A stretch of 64,000 bases of DNA from Antedon mediterranea (Eukaryota > Echinodermata > Crinoidea > Comatulida > Antedonidae), in contig NC_092680.1 of NCBI RefSeq assembly GCF_964355755.1, positions 16,221,001 through 16,285,000 of the forward strand, in the 5' to 3' direction. The translations under genes and the position numbers were made by a program. Of the stretch, positions 12,108 through 44,040 are shown one piece after another (the first letter of the stretch is position 1; every line of letters starts with the position of its first letter). The notes beneath the pieces are model-generated. The model saw only the letters and a program-made list of their open reading frames with translations. It was not told the DNA's origin and did not search any database.

Positions 12108-13024
12108 GCGATTTTTTTTTTCGTACATAAGTTGGGGACCCCCTCATGAAACGTCACAAAATAAACATGAATAATTCATCAGTTAAATTTTCTTGTTCCG
12201 TGTGCACCCAAGCGTATAGCAACAAGAAGTGATTACACAAGTGCGGTACGATTCTAGGCCTAATCTCCGCTGTGGTTGCCGCGTGGGATTTCATAAAAGA
12301 ATAGCGGCGTTTTGTGTGAATTGTCGAAATAATCAGCCTTTAGTTTAAGGTGTTTTTAATATAATTTATTACTAAAGAATTACGTATTAAAATTATAGTT
12401 TCTATTAATACTATTAGGCCTTATAATTATTAGTCTCTAAACCCATGTCTATTATTCTAGTAGTAGCTGTGGGGGGGGGGGGGGTGTATGTGTTTAGGTA
12501 TAAGTCAGCAAAATTAAACAATAACATTACACAAAAATACATTTTTTATTCTCGTGGGTCTAATCTTTCCCATCTCATGTGTTCACATACGCGCATTTTT
12601 AAAGTTCCTTTGAGTACATGCATATTGTTTGATAATAAAATAGCAGAATTAAAAAATTACAGTACACAAATTATACACATTTTTTATTCTTGTGGGTCTA
12701 AGCTTTCTTTGGGCTATGTCCAATTAATTACTTAGTTTAATATCTTGCCTAGCTGTCGATTAGCCTCGACACATTTTGCATAGTGGTGTGTGTGTGTGTG
12801 TGAAGATTAAGAAGAGTGCGCGAAGGCAATCACGTGAATTGACCTAGAATCCTAGGCCTACTCTAGAAAGAATCGTATCGCAGTTTAGTTGTGCGTGTAA
12901 TCACTTCTTGTTGCTATACGCTTGGGTGCACACGGAACAACAAATTTAACTGATGAATTATTCATGTTTATTTTGTGACGTTTCATGAGGGGGTCCCCCA
13001 ACTTATGTACGAAAAAAAAATCGC
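12108..13024. mobile_element. TIR element T, copy 2 (0.92 kb)
   Basis: The termini are GCGATTTTTTTTTTCGTAC and its reverse complement; the inverted repeats run over roughly 130 bp. It inserted within array module 2. Unit 2 reads ATGTAGGCCCGCTTTATGG without interruption near 4745. Here GGCCGCTT precedes and GGCCCGCTT follows the element, suggesting an imperfect 8-9 bp target duplication. The interior contains an 11-base G run near 12471 and a short TG repeat near 12790. No transposase is encoded. Confidence 0.75.
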
Positions 13025-13191
13025 GGCCCGCTTTATGGCGCTTTGTGGTTTCTGCTAAAAAAAAACCAACAAAACACAGTATCAAATTCAAACTAGCGAC
13101 TGCACCGTGTATCAACATGACTGATCGTACCAGACGTATCCATAGCCAATGTAACAACACAAATCTTTCACTTGTTCAACCCAACGATGTT

Positions 13192-13541
13192 TATTTATTT
13201 TATTTTATTTTATTTTATGTCTTTAGGCAATGTGGCCAAGGATTACCAATAGTGAATCACTGTCCTATCATGAGGTGGTAATCCCCCTGATACAGGGGCT
13301 ATTTTGTGAACCAGTTCATCGGGGTAACCCCCTACTCTTTTTCGAATAATGAACTGGGTTCTTTAAAGCCGGGTTATAACTGTGTACACTGGACCTACGG
13401 TTTATAGTTCTTATCCGAGAAGACTTGTTCCACCACCAGAACTAGGAGCGAGTCGCCCTCGAACCCTTGCCGTGTTGTTGTTGGCTCTTTAGGTACGGTA
13501 AACGGCGCCCCTGCCTTAACCGCTCGGCCATATGACTCGCA
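13192..13541 (-). mobile_element. tRNA-derived SINE, full-length, ATGTT target duplication
   Basis: The minus strand starts at about 13541 with a tRNA-like head. TGGCCGAGCGG fits an RNA polymerase III A box and GGTTCGAGG a B box. The tail on the left is rich in TTTTA, that is, A-rich on the element strand. ATGTT lies on both sides (13187-13191 and 13542-13546). Array unit 2 has the unoccupied site near 4908 (CAACGATGTTCAATATT). The body matches the copy at about 60785-61150 and a degenerate copy at about 26985-27175. Confidence 0.85.
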
Positions 13542-15150
13542 ATGTTCAATATTATTTGTGCATATTTACCGGACCGTTCCCTCTGATCCACATGATGTTC
13601 AAATAACAAAAAGAGGACGGAATGACGTCACCAATACTGGTTTCAGAGATGATATATGCTTACTGACATAAATTGGATAATTGTGATAAAATCACACGAA
13701 ATGTTTGTTTCCTCCTAAAAAACGAAACTTTTCTACCATTTTACATTATCAATTTAGCACACAGTGCATTTTTGCTACGTATTGCGCCCCGTACTATAGA
13801 TAGGGAATTTCCAGATGTTAATTTCAGACAGCATCGTTAATTAATTGTCAATGGTGTAAAAATTAAATCTATAGTATCGTTTGATATGAATATTTATGCT
13901 TGTTTTTGTTAAAGCATCATCGAAATTAAAATAATTTGTTAATTTTATTAACAGATTATAATGTTTATATATGAGGCTTAGTACCTAATTATGGTTAATT
14001 TTATAGTTAAAGTGGAGCTCCACCCAGAAAATTACTATTTTTCATACATTTCAACTATTATTTAAAAATATCATCCCCCATACTTCATATTTTTTTGAAT
14101 TTTTTTTCAATGAGTACGAGTTTCTTGAAAATCACGCCTTTTTGCGTTTTGGGGGGATACCTTGTAATTTCCTATTCTTTTACATGCAAAAGGGGGGTAT
14201 ATTTGAATAATCCTAAAAAATTAATTTCTTCACTAAAAAAAAAATTTAAAATGTAGTTTTATGTAATTTTTCCAGATCTTTCTATTTCTGGTATAGTTAT
14301 CGCGTATACATTGCGCAATTTTGCGTAAATAGACACTTTCCCCCGTTCGGGTCCAATTGGGTTTTTTATTTTGCTAGGGAGTATGATCACGTGACATTTT
14401 TCACAATCACACTACTGCAGCTGGCGATCTGTTATTTTGTCGCGATGTTATTTTTGACGGGCAAAAAGTATATTAAAACATTCTGAATGTGACCCTATCA
14501 TGTTTCACAGTGTAATAATGTGATTATGAGACTTATTACTATAAAAATGTCAAATCTAACGAGATTTGAGAAAGATGTGGCTATATATTCAATAAAGCTA
14601 GGCCTAGGCCTACTAGAGTGTAGGTATGTACCGATGCTGCTTGGCCTCCAGCTGCTAGGCTGACACTCAGCAGTGAAGTTTGTTCTGCTGTCACACCCAA
14701 CCTCGGCCTACCCATATGGGCCATGATAGGGTGCCTGAATAGTTGCTTTTCAGTCAGGCCTAAGCTTCCACATCGCTTTACTACTCTTGTTCTGTATAGG
14801 ATTTTGTGTTTCACAAATCTAATGTGCGAGAAAACCCAGGAATGATAAATGGGGCGAAACGACCAAGAATTTTCAAACCCATGAATGCATATAGGCCTAG
14901 ACAAAAAATTCAAGGCTAGCTAGGCCTAGGCTGAGCAGACGGCTTAGCTAGGCCTAGCTTAAAGTTAATAAACAATCTGATAAGATTATTATGCTGTTGT
15001 TGTACAGTGCAAATCATGAGGTTACAATACATGTAAATTATACCAGGGAGTTGCTCCCTGATTATACTGACATTTTTATCGGAAATATTACTTAGGCCTA
15101 GGGTAGGCCTAAACAAATCGTATTAATTGTGTGTATCAAATGGGGTGCTG

Positions 15151-15425
15151 GTCAACCCGTACCCAAACCAACCCGTACCCATGCCAACTCGTACCCAACT
15201 TGGCTAACCCGTACCCAAATAATTGGTCAACTCGTACCCACTTTGGCTAACCCGTACCCAAACCAACCCGTACCCATGCCAACTCGTACCTAAATATTTG
15301 GCTTACTCGTACCCAAGTATTTGGCTTACTCGTACCCATTATTTGGCTTTCTCGTACCCATTATTTGGCTTACCCGTACCCATTTTTGGCTTACTCGTAC
15401 CCATTATTTGGCCTACTCGTACCCA
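15151..15425 (+). repeat. CGTACCC minisatellite, forward orientation
   Basis: About 13 repeats of roughly 20 bp follow the pattern (C/T)CGTACCC, spacer, TTTGGCTTA. The spacer varies between copies. It lies inside the TTAA element and faces the array at 17374-17509, which carries the same unit as reverse complement. Confidence 0.85.
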
Positions 15426-15948
15426 ATTTGAATAATTACTTGTAATGATTTGATCGGCGCAAAACGGATGCTTTTGCCGTATGAATATTTTTATATTTAA
15501 ATTGTTTTTTTATTTTACAGGTCTCGGTGAAATGTGTGCTAATAAAAAAATTAATGACCATTGATTTGATTGTAGACTTCGTTTAATTAGGCATATATTT
15601 GTTAACATTTATTTAAATGTTGTATTATAGTTTTATAAACGTATGTTTGATGTGTCTTTTTTATTTACGTAAGAGAAAATTAATTTAATAAAAAAATATT
15701 TTAACTGTTGTATAGTTAGTATTACAATTCAATTAAGCCCAGGTAAAGTACCAACAACGTATAATTTTATACTTATCAATTTTTATTCTTTTATTTTATT
15801 CTAATTATCTTCCCTGATTGCATTCGATCAAGTAATTATTATTTCTATTGTATTTGTATGTTCAAAATTGGTTGAATTAACGACGCCCTGTTTTAAGCAA
15901 AAAGCCTGCAGGGGGCTATGGGGTCGAATTACTCGTAGATTTCGTGTT

Positions 15949-16540
15949 ACGTGTTTTTGCTGACCGGGATTAACCTTTTATTACAAAAAACACGCATTTA
16001 TAGGGCCGGCGTCAAAGAGACGACTCAGTAATGACGTATGATCGTTTTCCATATATTTTATTTATTAATAATTCAGTGAAATGATCATATACACGTACTG
16101 TCGTACTGTAAGGCAATTATTAAACATTTTGGCAGATTTTCTTCTATAACAGCTACGTACGTGTTTTTGCTGAATGGGGATTCCTCTTTAATATTTAAAA
16201 AAAACGCATTTGTACGGGTCCATTTGTATTGTGTCCAAAAATAGACAACGCAATGTGGCGTATGATCGTTTTCTATTTATTTTTTTTCTGAAATAATTCA
16301 GTAAAATTATCTGTTTGTTTACGGTAATTAAACATTTTTGGTAAATGTTTCCTCAATAACAGCTACGTGTTTTTGCTGACGAGGGATTCCCTTTTTTAAA
16401 AAAAATACGCATTCTATAATGTGTCAAATAAGACAAATGAATGAACTACGATCGTTTTTCCATGGCAACGGATGTCGTTATTTACTAAAATAATATAAAC
16501 GTTCTGAAGGCCTACCTACACGTGTCTGAGTACTTACGTA
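15949..16540 (+). repeat. Three-fold tandem repeat of ~208 bp
   Basis: The word ACGTGTTTTTGC recurs at 15949, 16159 and 16365. Each is followed by a similar order of motifs: a short G-rich stretch, an A-run with ACGCATT, and GTATGATCGTTTTCC or a variant. It lies in the centre of the TTAA element and may be an internal expansion of that element. Confidence 0.7.
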
Positions 16541-17373
16541 TCTGTCAGCGATAAGATGATTTTTTTAAGTTTGTAGTATTTATTTCGGTTTTTAGTCATA
16601 ATAATAGGCTACAGTAATAATCATTATAAAATGAAAACGTAATAACAGCAAATGTCGTCGTTTGTAATTAAATGTTAAATTATTGGGAGGTTACCTTTTA
16701 TTATTACTCTCACATCCGTCATTGTATACTAGATAAACGGCAATAATCTAATCTACTACTAAGATGCTCATAGCAGCAATGAGGCTGGTATCCACTTAAA
16801 TAGTTTCGTGATTTTAAAATACGAGTGACTACTTAAAAATGTATTAAATATTTTCGAAATGTTAAAACAGTTTAATAATTTCCAAAACTTGCAAAACAAA
16901 ACAACAAAAAACATTCGTTTTAAAACGATTTTCAAAAAGCACATTACTTCATTATCTGTAAAATAAAATGAAAATACAAATTATGTATAAAAGATATTCA
17001 TGTTTACTTTTAATAATTCAAGTTTTCATCATCACAGACTAGTGGGTATTTCAATTTCCGTTTACTAGTACTACTATTTGTAGAAAATAATAGATGAATA
17101 ACTCATAAATGAAAAAAAATAGAATGCAGCACAGCCGACCACTGACATCTTCCACAGAGCCATATAAAACAGCGCCCTCAAGTATTAACTTGACCAAATA
17201 CGACGTACGCAATACGATGAAAGCTGTGCTTTTTTCGTACGAGTCTGTACATATTATTATACTTTTTAGGTCAATAGTTTTTGCCATTATAATATCGAAC
17301 ATATGATTGGTATCTAAAAATTTAATAAAACTGGGTTTAAATGTAATATAAATATACTTTAAATAGCATTAAA

Positions 17374-17509
17374 CTTGGGTACGGGCTAGCCAATGATGGG
17401 TACGGGTCAGCCAATGATGGGTACGGGTCAGCCAAAATTTTGGGTACGAGTAAGCCAAAATTTGGGTACGAGTTGGTGGGTACGAGTTGGCATGGGTACG
17501 GGTTGACCT
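17374..17509 (-). repeat. CGTACCC minisatellite, inverted orientation
   Basis: Seven or so units of GGGTACGGGTCAGCCAA or GGGTACGAGTAAGCCAA are the reverse complement of the units at 15151-15425. The pair sits subterminally in the TTAA element and could form a long imperfect stem. Confidence 0.85.
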
Positions 17510-19524
17510 GTATTCTATAAAATGTATTCCCCATTTTTCGACACATAATTTACCAAAGGGGAGACATTTCACACATGCGTTCACCGGCGACTAAAACGCG
17601 TCAGTTGCTAAGTGTAACGCGTTTCGCGACGTATGGTAAACTAATAACCCCTAAGTTACTGAAAAAGTGTAATGTATTAAAAAACACTATTTTCTGACCG
17701 ATTTTTTAGAAATGAGTTTTTGGAAAATATTTCCGTATTTTCCCTGTTTTTTTTATGTAATTACTTTCAATTAAACATACTTAAACATAATATAAGCTGA
17801 GAAAGTCTGAGTGTAGCTCCACTTTAAATTAGTAAATCCTCAAATAATCCAAATTAGGTGTAGGCCTGTTGTTTGAAATAAATAATGTCACTGATTTTAT
17901 GCGAATACTTATTTACTGTATACAAGTAAGATCATTATAATTTGTATGTATGTCTAACACTTTATTGCGATTCGACCTGCCTGTAGCCTATTCATTGCGC
18001 ACAGCATATACGTTATAAAAGGACTGACATCTTTCCTTGGTGTAACGTAATGGGCTGCACCATACTATGTAAGTAAGCTATATAAACAACGATAATATCA
18101 AGTAAACTATTATAAACAAAAATACGATGCGATTGACAAAATACAATTTCTAATATATTATCATTATCATTACGTAAAAGTGTTTTAATTTGTATAAAGT
18201 GAACTATGAGATATAAGACGTATGACAACCTTAATTTCTATAGAAGGGCCCCTGTGAAGTGTTAGGCTTTTAAATTTGTTTTTATTTTAGTTCTTTCCGA
18301 GAGAAAAGCATGCCACTGTATTTTAATCTACCATCACAAAGGACATTTGTCTACAATGTCACACTTTTAATATAAAATACACATACTTTTGCTACATATT
18401 GCACCCCATACTATGTGGCGAAGTGGAATTTCCAGATTATATATATAAGTAGATAAATTACATTGTCAATTATGTAAAACTGGTGACGTGTTACCGTAAC
18501 CATTTATGAATATTTATAACCATTAGCGTGAATTTAAAATAATGTATATATTTCAAAGATTATGCTTGGACGAGAGCTAAAACATATCCTTATACAGGTG
18601 ACATTGGTTCTCCGTCGTCATAAAATAATCCTCATTTATGAAGCTGCGGTAGGCCTATTTAATTTAGGCCTTGTTTGAAAATGATATCACTGATTTATTG
18701 CGAATGAATTATTTACTGTGTATAAATAAGATGATTATATATGGTATGTGCCTGACACTTTGTTGCGGTACTACTTCTGCGAAGCCAAACAACTGAAACT
18801 GTAGCCGTTACGTCACGTGTCAAAAAGGAACTACCATATTCCTTGGTGTCACGTGGCGGGCTACTGAAATATCGAATCAACTCTACTACACTACAAACGA
18901 AAAATGAAAAATAAAATGTATTAAAAGTTAATGAGATATCTTCTGCGGAAGGCCCCTGTGAAGTGTACGGCTTTTTACTCTTTTCAAAAGAAACATTATT
19001 GAGAAAATAAAACGAAATAAACATGAATGCTCTAAACACTGTGACTCTTTAGGCACACGTTAATACAACCTCAAAACAAAAAACAGTGCTTTAATATCTT
19101 TTTAAATAAACTTAATGAGAAGATTTATTTACATGATAAGTTCAAATGTCTGTTTTTTGAAAAGATATAAATGAATAAGCGAATGTGGTTTAGTCAGTTT
19201 AGTTATTCATTATGAATGACCTATAGCTGTTTCTAATTGAATGATGAGAAATGATTTAAAGATATAGAACCGTTAGTTAATTGGGTAGGGCCGGCTAAAA
19301 CAATTATGTTATATCTATAAAAAGACAAACACAAACTAAATTTATTCATATAAAATTGACCAATTCGATAACAATTATGTTTGAAAATAAAAAAAAATAT
19401 TCACTAAACGTAACACCCAATTTACTAAAGGCTATTAGTTGTTAGGCCTACTGTCAGGTACTTAGCAAACACAAAAGTGCTATTTTTTTACTAAAATATA
19501 GAGGGCGATGTTTTCTTAAACGTG

Positions 19525-19531
19525 CTTTTCC
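19525..19531 (+). promoter_or_regulatory. Candidate TOP start site of RPS6
   Basis: CTTTTCC lies 50 bp upstream of the RPS6 start codon. Ribosomal protein mRNAs in animals begin with a C followed by pyrimidines, the 5' TOP motif controlled through mTOR and LARP1. The position and sequence fit, but the transcription start is not proven here. Confidence 0.5.
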
Positions 19532-19580
19532 GGGTCAAAGGTCTCTTTATGTGGTATGCTGAAAAACTAGTACAGCGACC

Positions 19581-23319
<3,739 letters not shown>

Positions 23320-23351
23320 ATTAAACGTTTTAAAGGTGGTTTGAAAGATGT

Positions 23352-23357
23352 AATAAA
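23352..23357 (+). terminator. RPS6 polyadenylation signal
   Basis: AATAAA lies 33 nt after the RPS6 stop codon and is followed by a T/G-rich stretch (GTTTGTTTTTGTCTGTC). This gives a very short 3' UTR, as is usual for ribosomal protein genes. Confidence 0.65.
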
Positions 23358-23389
23358 TAGGCGGTATTGAAAACTGTAACGTTTGTTTT

Positions 23390-25113
23390 TGTCTGTCTTA
23401 GTTTCATGTGTCTTTTGCTTACAACACCAAGTTTATCAAAATACTGTACTAAAGTACGTAAAAAGGAAAATTGTTTCCCAAATACAAAGTTCAGTCCTGT
23501 ATTATAAATGGGTCTTGCAGATTTTGTTTAAAATGGTAAATTTTGATCTTCTGTTATTTCCCTTTTTAGGAGGTAGGTTCTGGGATCATTCGCTCTTAAG
23601 AGTTCATATTTTGTTTATGAAGAACACTACAAATATTTTCACACTCCTCGTCTTGCATGTGAAAGTTAGACGCAATACACTTGTACGGAAAAGTGAGAAT
23701 GGTACTAATATGCATGTGCATACGAACAAAAAGAAATTGACTAGCCAGCACTTTATGATGGAGAAAAATTGTCATTCCATTAAGAGAATAATTTATTCGT
23801 TGAAAGATTGACTGCTCTATTGATTGAGGCGGAGCCATCCAACCAATAAACATTCATTATGTGTATACTATAGCATCTCACTACGTTACAAAACAAACAA
23901 AACACAATGATCCAATTAATAGAATACCGTTTATTTGCCAAATTAAAAGATGGTAGACACCGTACACATTTTCTTGTATATAGGCCAAATGAACAAAAAC
24001 ATTTAGATTTCAACATGTTGGTAAATGCAATTATTTAAATTACAAATTAAAAGAATAAGCAATTGGTTTATACAACAGAAATGAATCAGTGTTTATTATC
24101 ATTTTATCAATATTGAAATGGAATTTGATGGAAAAAAAATATCTAATATTGGAAAAATGAAGGAAAGCAACGACTAAAAACATATTACAATCATCATTAA
24201 TGCATCTGTACTTGCAAAATCACCTGCTTGACGCATTTCAGGCAAAATTGTATAAGCTCTTTGAGTAACCTATATTTTTCGTAACAAAAAAAGAAATGTT
24301 AACAGAGTTACTGTTACTATACTAATACTACAGTATATATATTTTTTTTGTTTATATACTTCTAGGAATTTCTTCTCCAAAGTAATGCAGCAATTTTTTT
24401 TTAAATCTTTCTAATCTCAAAATTGTTATGGGATGAACATTTGGGTGTACTGTTTCAATTAGTAGTTTTAGTCTAAATTCGATAGAGGCCTAGTACAAAT
24501 ATAAATAAAGTTTGGTGCATTATTTGAAAATGTTATCAGGAACAACCTTTGGCTCAGATCATGGGAAAAGGAGGGGGGAGATGAATTGGAATATATGTGG
24601 GAGGGGATGGTCACCCTTACTTTTCAATTGCAAACCCATAAAATTCAACTTTGTACTGTGAGAAAGTGAAAGATAGATATGCAAGATATGATACACTGCT
24701 ATAAAATGACTATAAAGATAATTGCACCAATATTCACAATTTGTTTACTATGTTTAAAATGACTAAAACATTACCACCATACAAAATCCCAATGACATAA
24801 ACATAACTGAAATAATATGCACAATTTAAACATCTACTGCTTATGCAATAATGTCACATCTAATTTTACTAAAACCAGTTTACAATTTGTAACAAAAATA
24901 ATTAACATAAATTATCTAACAAAATTTCTAACAGAAATTAAAATCTATTTCTTGAACGAACATGCTCTTGGCTCACTCTAGTTTTGTTTAAAGCCCATTT
25001 CAGATTTAACTGTAGTATGGTGTATGCAATAACATTTAGGAATTTCATAGCTTGGTTTGCCATTCTAATCTACATGCACAAATACAACACTGAATGAATT
25101 AGCTATATTTCTA
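23390..25113. other. RPS6-UPF1 intergenic spacer, no gene seen
   Basis: AT-rich sequence between the convergent RPS6 and UPF1 genes. A 142-codon open stretch at 23383-23811 has no recognisable domain and no good splice context. MITEs begin at 25114. Confidence 0.5.
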
Positions 25114-25259
25114 AAGCTCTGTCTACACTATCAAACTTTATGCGACAAAAAAATGTGTTGTGCCATGGACATGATGATGTCATATCACTACCATATTTGG
25201 GCATATCACTACCACATTTTGGCACATCACAAACTCGTTTGATAGTATAGACAGAGCTT
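25114..25259. mobile_element. MITE family A, full copy
   Basis: The termini AAGCTCTGTCTACACTATC and GATAGTATAGACAGAGCTT form an inverted repeat. The interior has the shared words TGGACATGATGATGTCATAT and CACTACCATATTTGGGCA. This is the clearest example of a family with about 13 copies between 25 and 64 kb. Confidence 0.85.
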
Positions 25260-25377
25260 AAGCATTAATTTACTTTATGGTAAATAATCAAATAATCTCC
25301 ACAGTTAGGGAGTGCAATACATAAATTGGTTTCAGTCGCAGTCGAATAATTGGTTCTAATTGGCAAGTTGTACTCTT

Positions 25378-25530
25378 AAGCTCTATCTACACTATCAAAC
25401 TTTATGCGACATAAACATGTGATGTGCCCAAATATGAACATGATACCATTACCACATTTTCGTATATCACTACCATATTTGGCCACATCCCACTTTTTTG
25501 TCAAAATAGTTTGATAGTTTAGACCAGCAT
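25378..25530. mobile_element. MITE family A, diverged copy
   Basis: It starts AAGCTCTATCTACACTATC and ends near AGTTTGATAGTTTAGACC, with the family interior (GTGATGTGCCCAAATATG, ACTACCATATTTGG) between. Confidence 0.8.
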
Positions 25531-25686
25531 TACATTATCAGACATACCACCACATTAATTTGAAGCACTACAACTTGCCCAAATACTGAACACTGTCCAT
25601 TCAGTTGAATTAATTTAAAACAAACAATATAATAAATGATAGCTACAGTATTAGAATGTCAATCGGAAGGAATGGTTTCAACAATA

Positions 25687-26167
25687 GAGAGGTTTCACAA
25701 TCTTACGAATACGATAACGAAAACGGATACGTCACGCGCACGTATTCGTAAGCCAGTAAAAATCTGAATGAAATATTGAGGGCGCCGTCCAAAATATGAC
25801 TGCGGTAAATTTGAGCGAAGCGCAGGTACGTGTTGCTTGGTGCTTGGCTGCCTAGGCCTAGCGTAACATCAATGCGAGTGAGGACTTTAAAAACTATTTA
25901 TCAAAATTGACCTGGCATTTTAGTAAATTACTTTAGTAAATTACTTTCAATAAATCTATAATTATATTATAATCATGAATCATTCCTGAATCAAATGCAA
26001 AATGTGCAAAATAGATCAAAAACTATACTTTTTTTGTAGTTACGAATATGACTGGGGATATTCGTCCACACGAATATGCTTTACGAATATGAAATGGGGA
26101 TCAGCTCAAAAGTTTCACAAATGCGTGACGTATCCGTTTTCGTTATCGTATGGCTGCGAAACCTCCC
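25687..26167. mobile_element. MITE family B, copy 1, TA target duplication
   Basis: The ends GAGAGGTTTCAC...CGATAACGAAAACGGAT and the inverted CCGTTTTCGTTATCG...GCGAAACCTCCC are flanked by TA on both sides. The interior matches the copy at 62764-63209, including GAGCGAAGCGCAGGTACGTG. A TA duplication suggests Tc1/mariner-type mobilisation. It lies just beyond the likely UPF1 3' end. Confidence 0.85.
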
Positions 26168-26383
26168 TAATATAATCTTGATTTTCAAAATGGATATGGT
26201 TACGAGAAAATAGATGATGCCTATTTGAGTGTGCCTTATTTGAAGGAGTATGTTGCTCAAGAGGACATAAATTCCAATACATCTATGCATGTCTGACCTC
26301 ACCAGATTGTTGACATAGTTTATATAGAGTGGCAAAAGAGCTGTTGTTGAGAAATTAAATTGGGTAATGTGGCGAAAACTGAT

Positions 26384-26389
26384 TTTATT
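26384..26389 (-). terminator. Candidate UPF1 polyadenylation signal
   Basis: AATAAA on the minus strand, about 380 nt after the UPF1 stop codon. Other signals further on cannot be excluded. Confidence 0.45.
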
Positions 26390-26766
26390 TACCCCATTAT
26401 CACCCATATAATCATGTTAGAATTTAAGAATTTAATTTTAGAGTCTATTTTTAAAATAGCTACATTCCTTTCGAGGTTTTAATCTTATTTAAATTGCCTT
26501 CAGAGAGAAACTCCCTTTGTAGACATCCGTATTTAACTTTGTACTTTGTACTTATAACCAAGTGCTTTCCAATGCTTTGCACTCATTACGCTTTGTTCTT
26601 TTTTAAGCAACTCAATTATGTGCAAGCACACGACACTTCTCTTCATCTACGTCGTCTGTTGGTTGACAAGCCGCTTCTTCCGCTTCGTCATCTTGTGTTC
26701 GGTTTACTTTAGTAGTCATTCAGCCGGCATTTGGGCACGACAGCCTTTCCGGCAAGACCAACATCG

Positions 26767-43383
<16,617 letters not shown>

Positions 43384-43592
43384 TTTCAACGTTTCCTATC
43401 TCACAATATTCTCTAATGCATTAGAAATCGAATGTGAATACAAATTTTAAGTTATACTGCAGACAAGTGGTTATAAATAATGTTATATTCTAAGCCTAAA
43501 AATACCTAGCACTCACTCTCAAAATCCCTCTGCGTGCAAATGACACGACACGGCGCAAGACTCAAAAGCGTGACGAAAAGCACATACTTTGA

Positions 43593-43600
43593 TGACGTCA
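43593..43600. promoter_or_regulatory. CRE-type site upstream of UPF1
   Basis: TGACGTCA lies 210 bp upstream of the UPF1 start codon, in GATGACGTCACA. It is a consensus site for CREB/ATF. No TATA box is evident. Confidence 0.4.
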
Positions 43601-44040
43601 CATATCAATTTAAAAAACGAGTAGGAAAAAAGAACACAAGTTCCTCGACCTCGTGTCAAATACCAAATACACGCTAAACGGTGTGGTGGTACACAAATAA
43701 CATCATTTACGGTTCGGCGAGACGTAATAAGAAAAGCGATCATCTCTTGGTTGAAAGCGATCTGCTACTAGATATTCTAAATTTGTAACTAATATTACAT
43801 CAACGTGTTTGTAATTATTTTAGAGCCCAAATGCTAGAATTCTAGGCCTAGATAGGCTAGGCCTAGTTTAGCTTAGTTAGTTAGTGGCCTAGCTAGGCTA
43901 GGCCTAGGCCTAGTCCTCCCCATTTTACTAGGCTAGGCTAGGCCTTAGAGGCCTAGCTAGCTTAGCTAGCTAGGTATCATCCAGTCCAGTACAACAGAAA
44001 GTCAAGAAGATAATTTTATCTTGTATTTTTTTGATGTTTT

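Larger units (their letters stand above)
14011..17823. mobile_element. 3.8 kb TIR element with TTAA target duplication (Kolobok-like?)
   Basis: The left end is AGTGGAGCTCCACCC and the right end GAGTGTAGCTCCACT, an inverted pair of about 15 bp. The flanks are TTAA at 14007-14010 and 17824-17827. Array unit 2 has the empty site TTATAGTTAAATTAGT near 5375, which proves insertion. TTAA duplications occur in piggyBac and Kolobok elements. The termini do not begin with the CCC typical of piggyBac, so Kolobok-like is my inference. I find no transposase ORF. The interior has a CGTACCC minisatellite near each end in opposite orientation, and a three-fold tandem repeat in the middle. Confidence 0.8.
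6686..19250 (+). repeat. Tandem array, dimer 2, heavily interrupted by elements
   Basis: The third unit starts inside module 3 (6686-6924), jumps over an inserted element and resumes at 10531-11525 with tail 11525-11770. The fourth unit covers 11770-12107, 13025-13191, 13542-14010, 17824-18000 and 18000-18990, with tail 18990-19250. The third unit matches unit 1 in its last module and tail (10772 onward against 3462 onward, nearly identical). The fourth matches unit 2 (18280 onward against 5560 onward). That alternation is the signature of a duplicated dimer. The interruptions are the TIR element at 6925-10530, its relative at 12108-13024, a SINE at 13192-13541 and a TTAA element at 14011-17823. 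Confidence 0.75.

Noticed and set aside
13480-13541. tRNA gene on the minus strand
   Set aside because: A and B boxes are present, but the cloverleaf is not complete and the sequence continues into a SINE body found at two other sites.
14581-14913. 110-codon minus-strand frame in the TTAA element
   Set aside because: Composed partly of TAGGCC-type words, with no transposase motifs visible.
15151-15425. CRISPR-like array
   Set aside because: The genome is eukaryotic and the spacers are short and variants of the repeat itself; it is a minisatellite inside a transposon.
23383-23811. 142-codon open frame downstream of RPS6
   Set aside because: No recognisable domain, Cys/Phe/Lys-rich AT composition, and it starts within the RPS6 3' flank.
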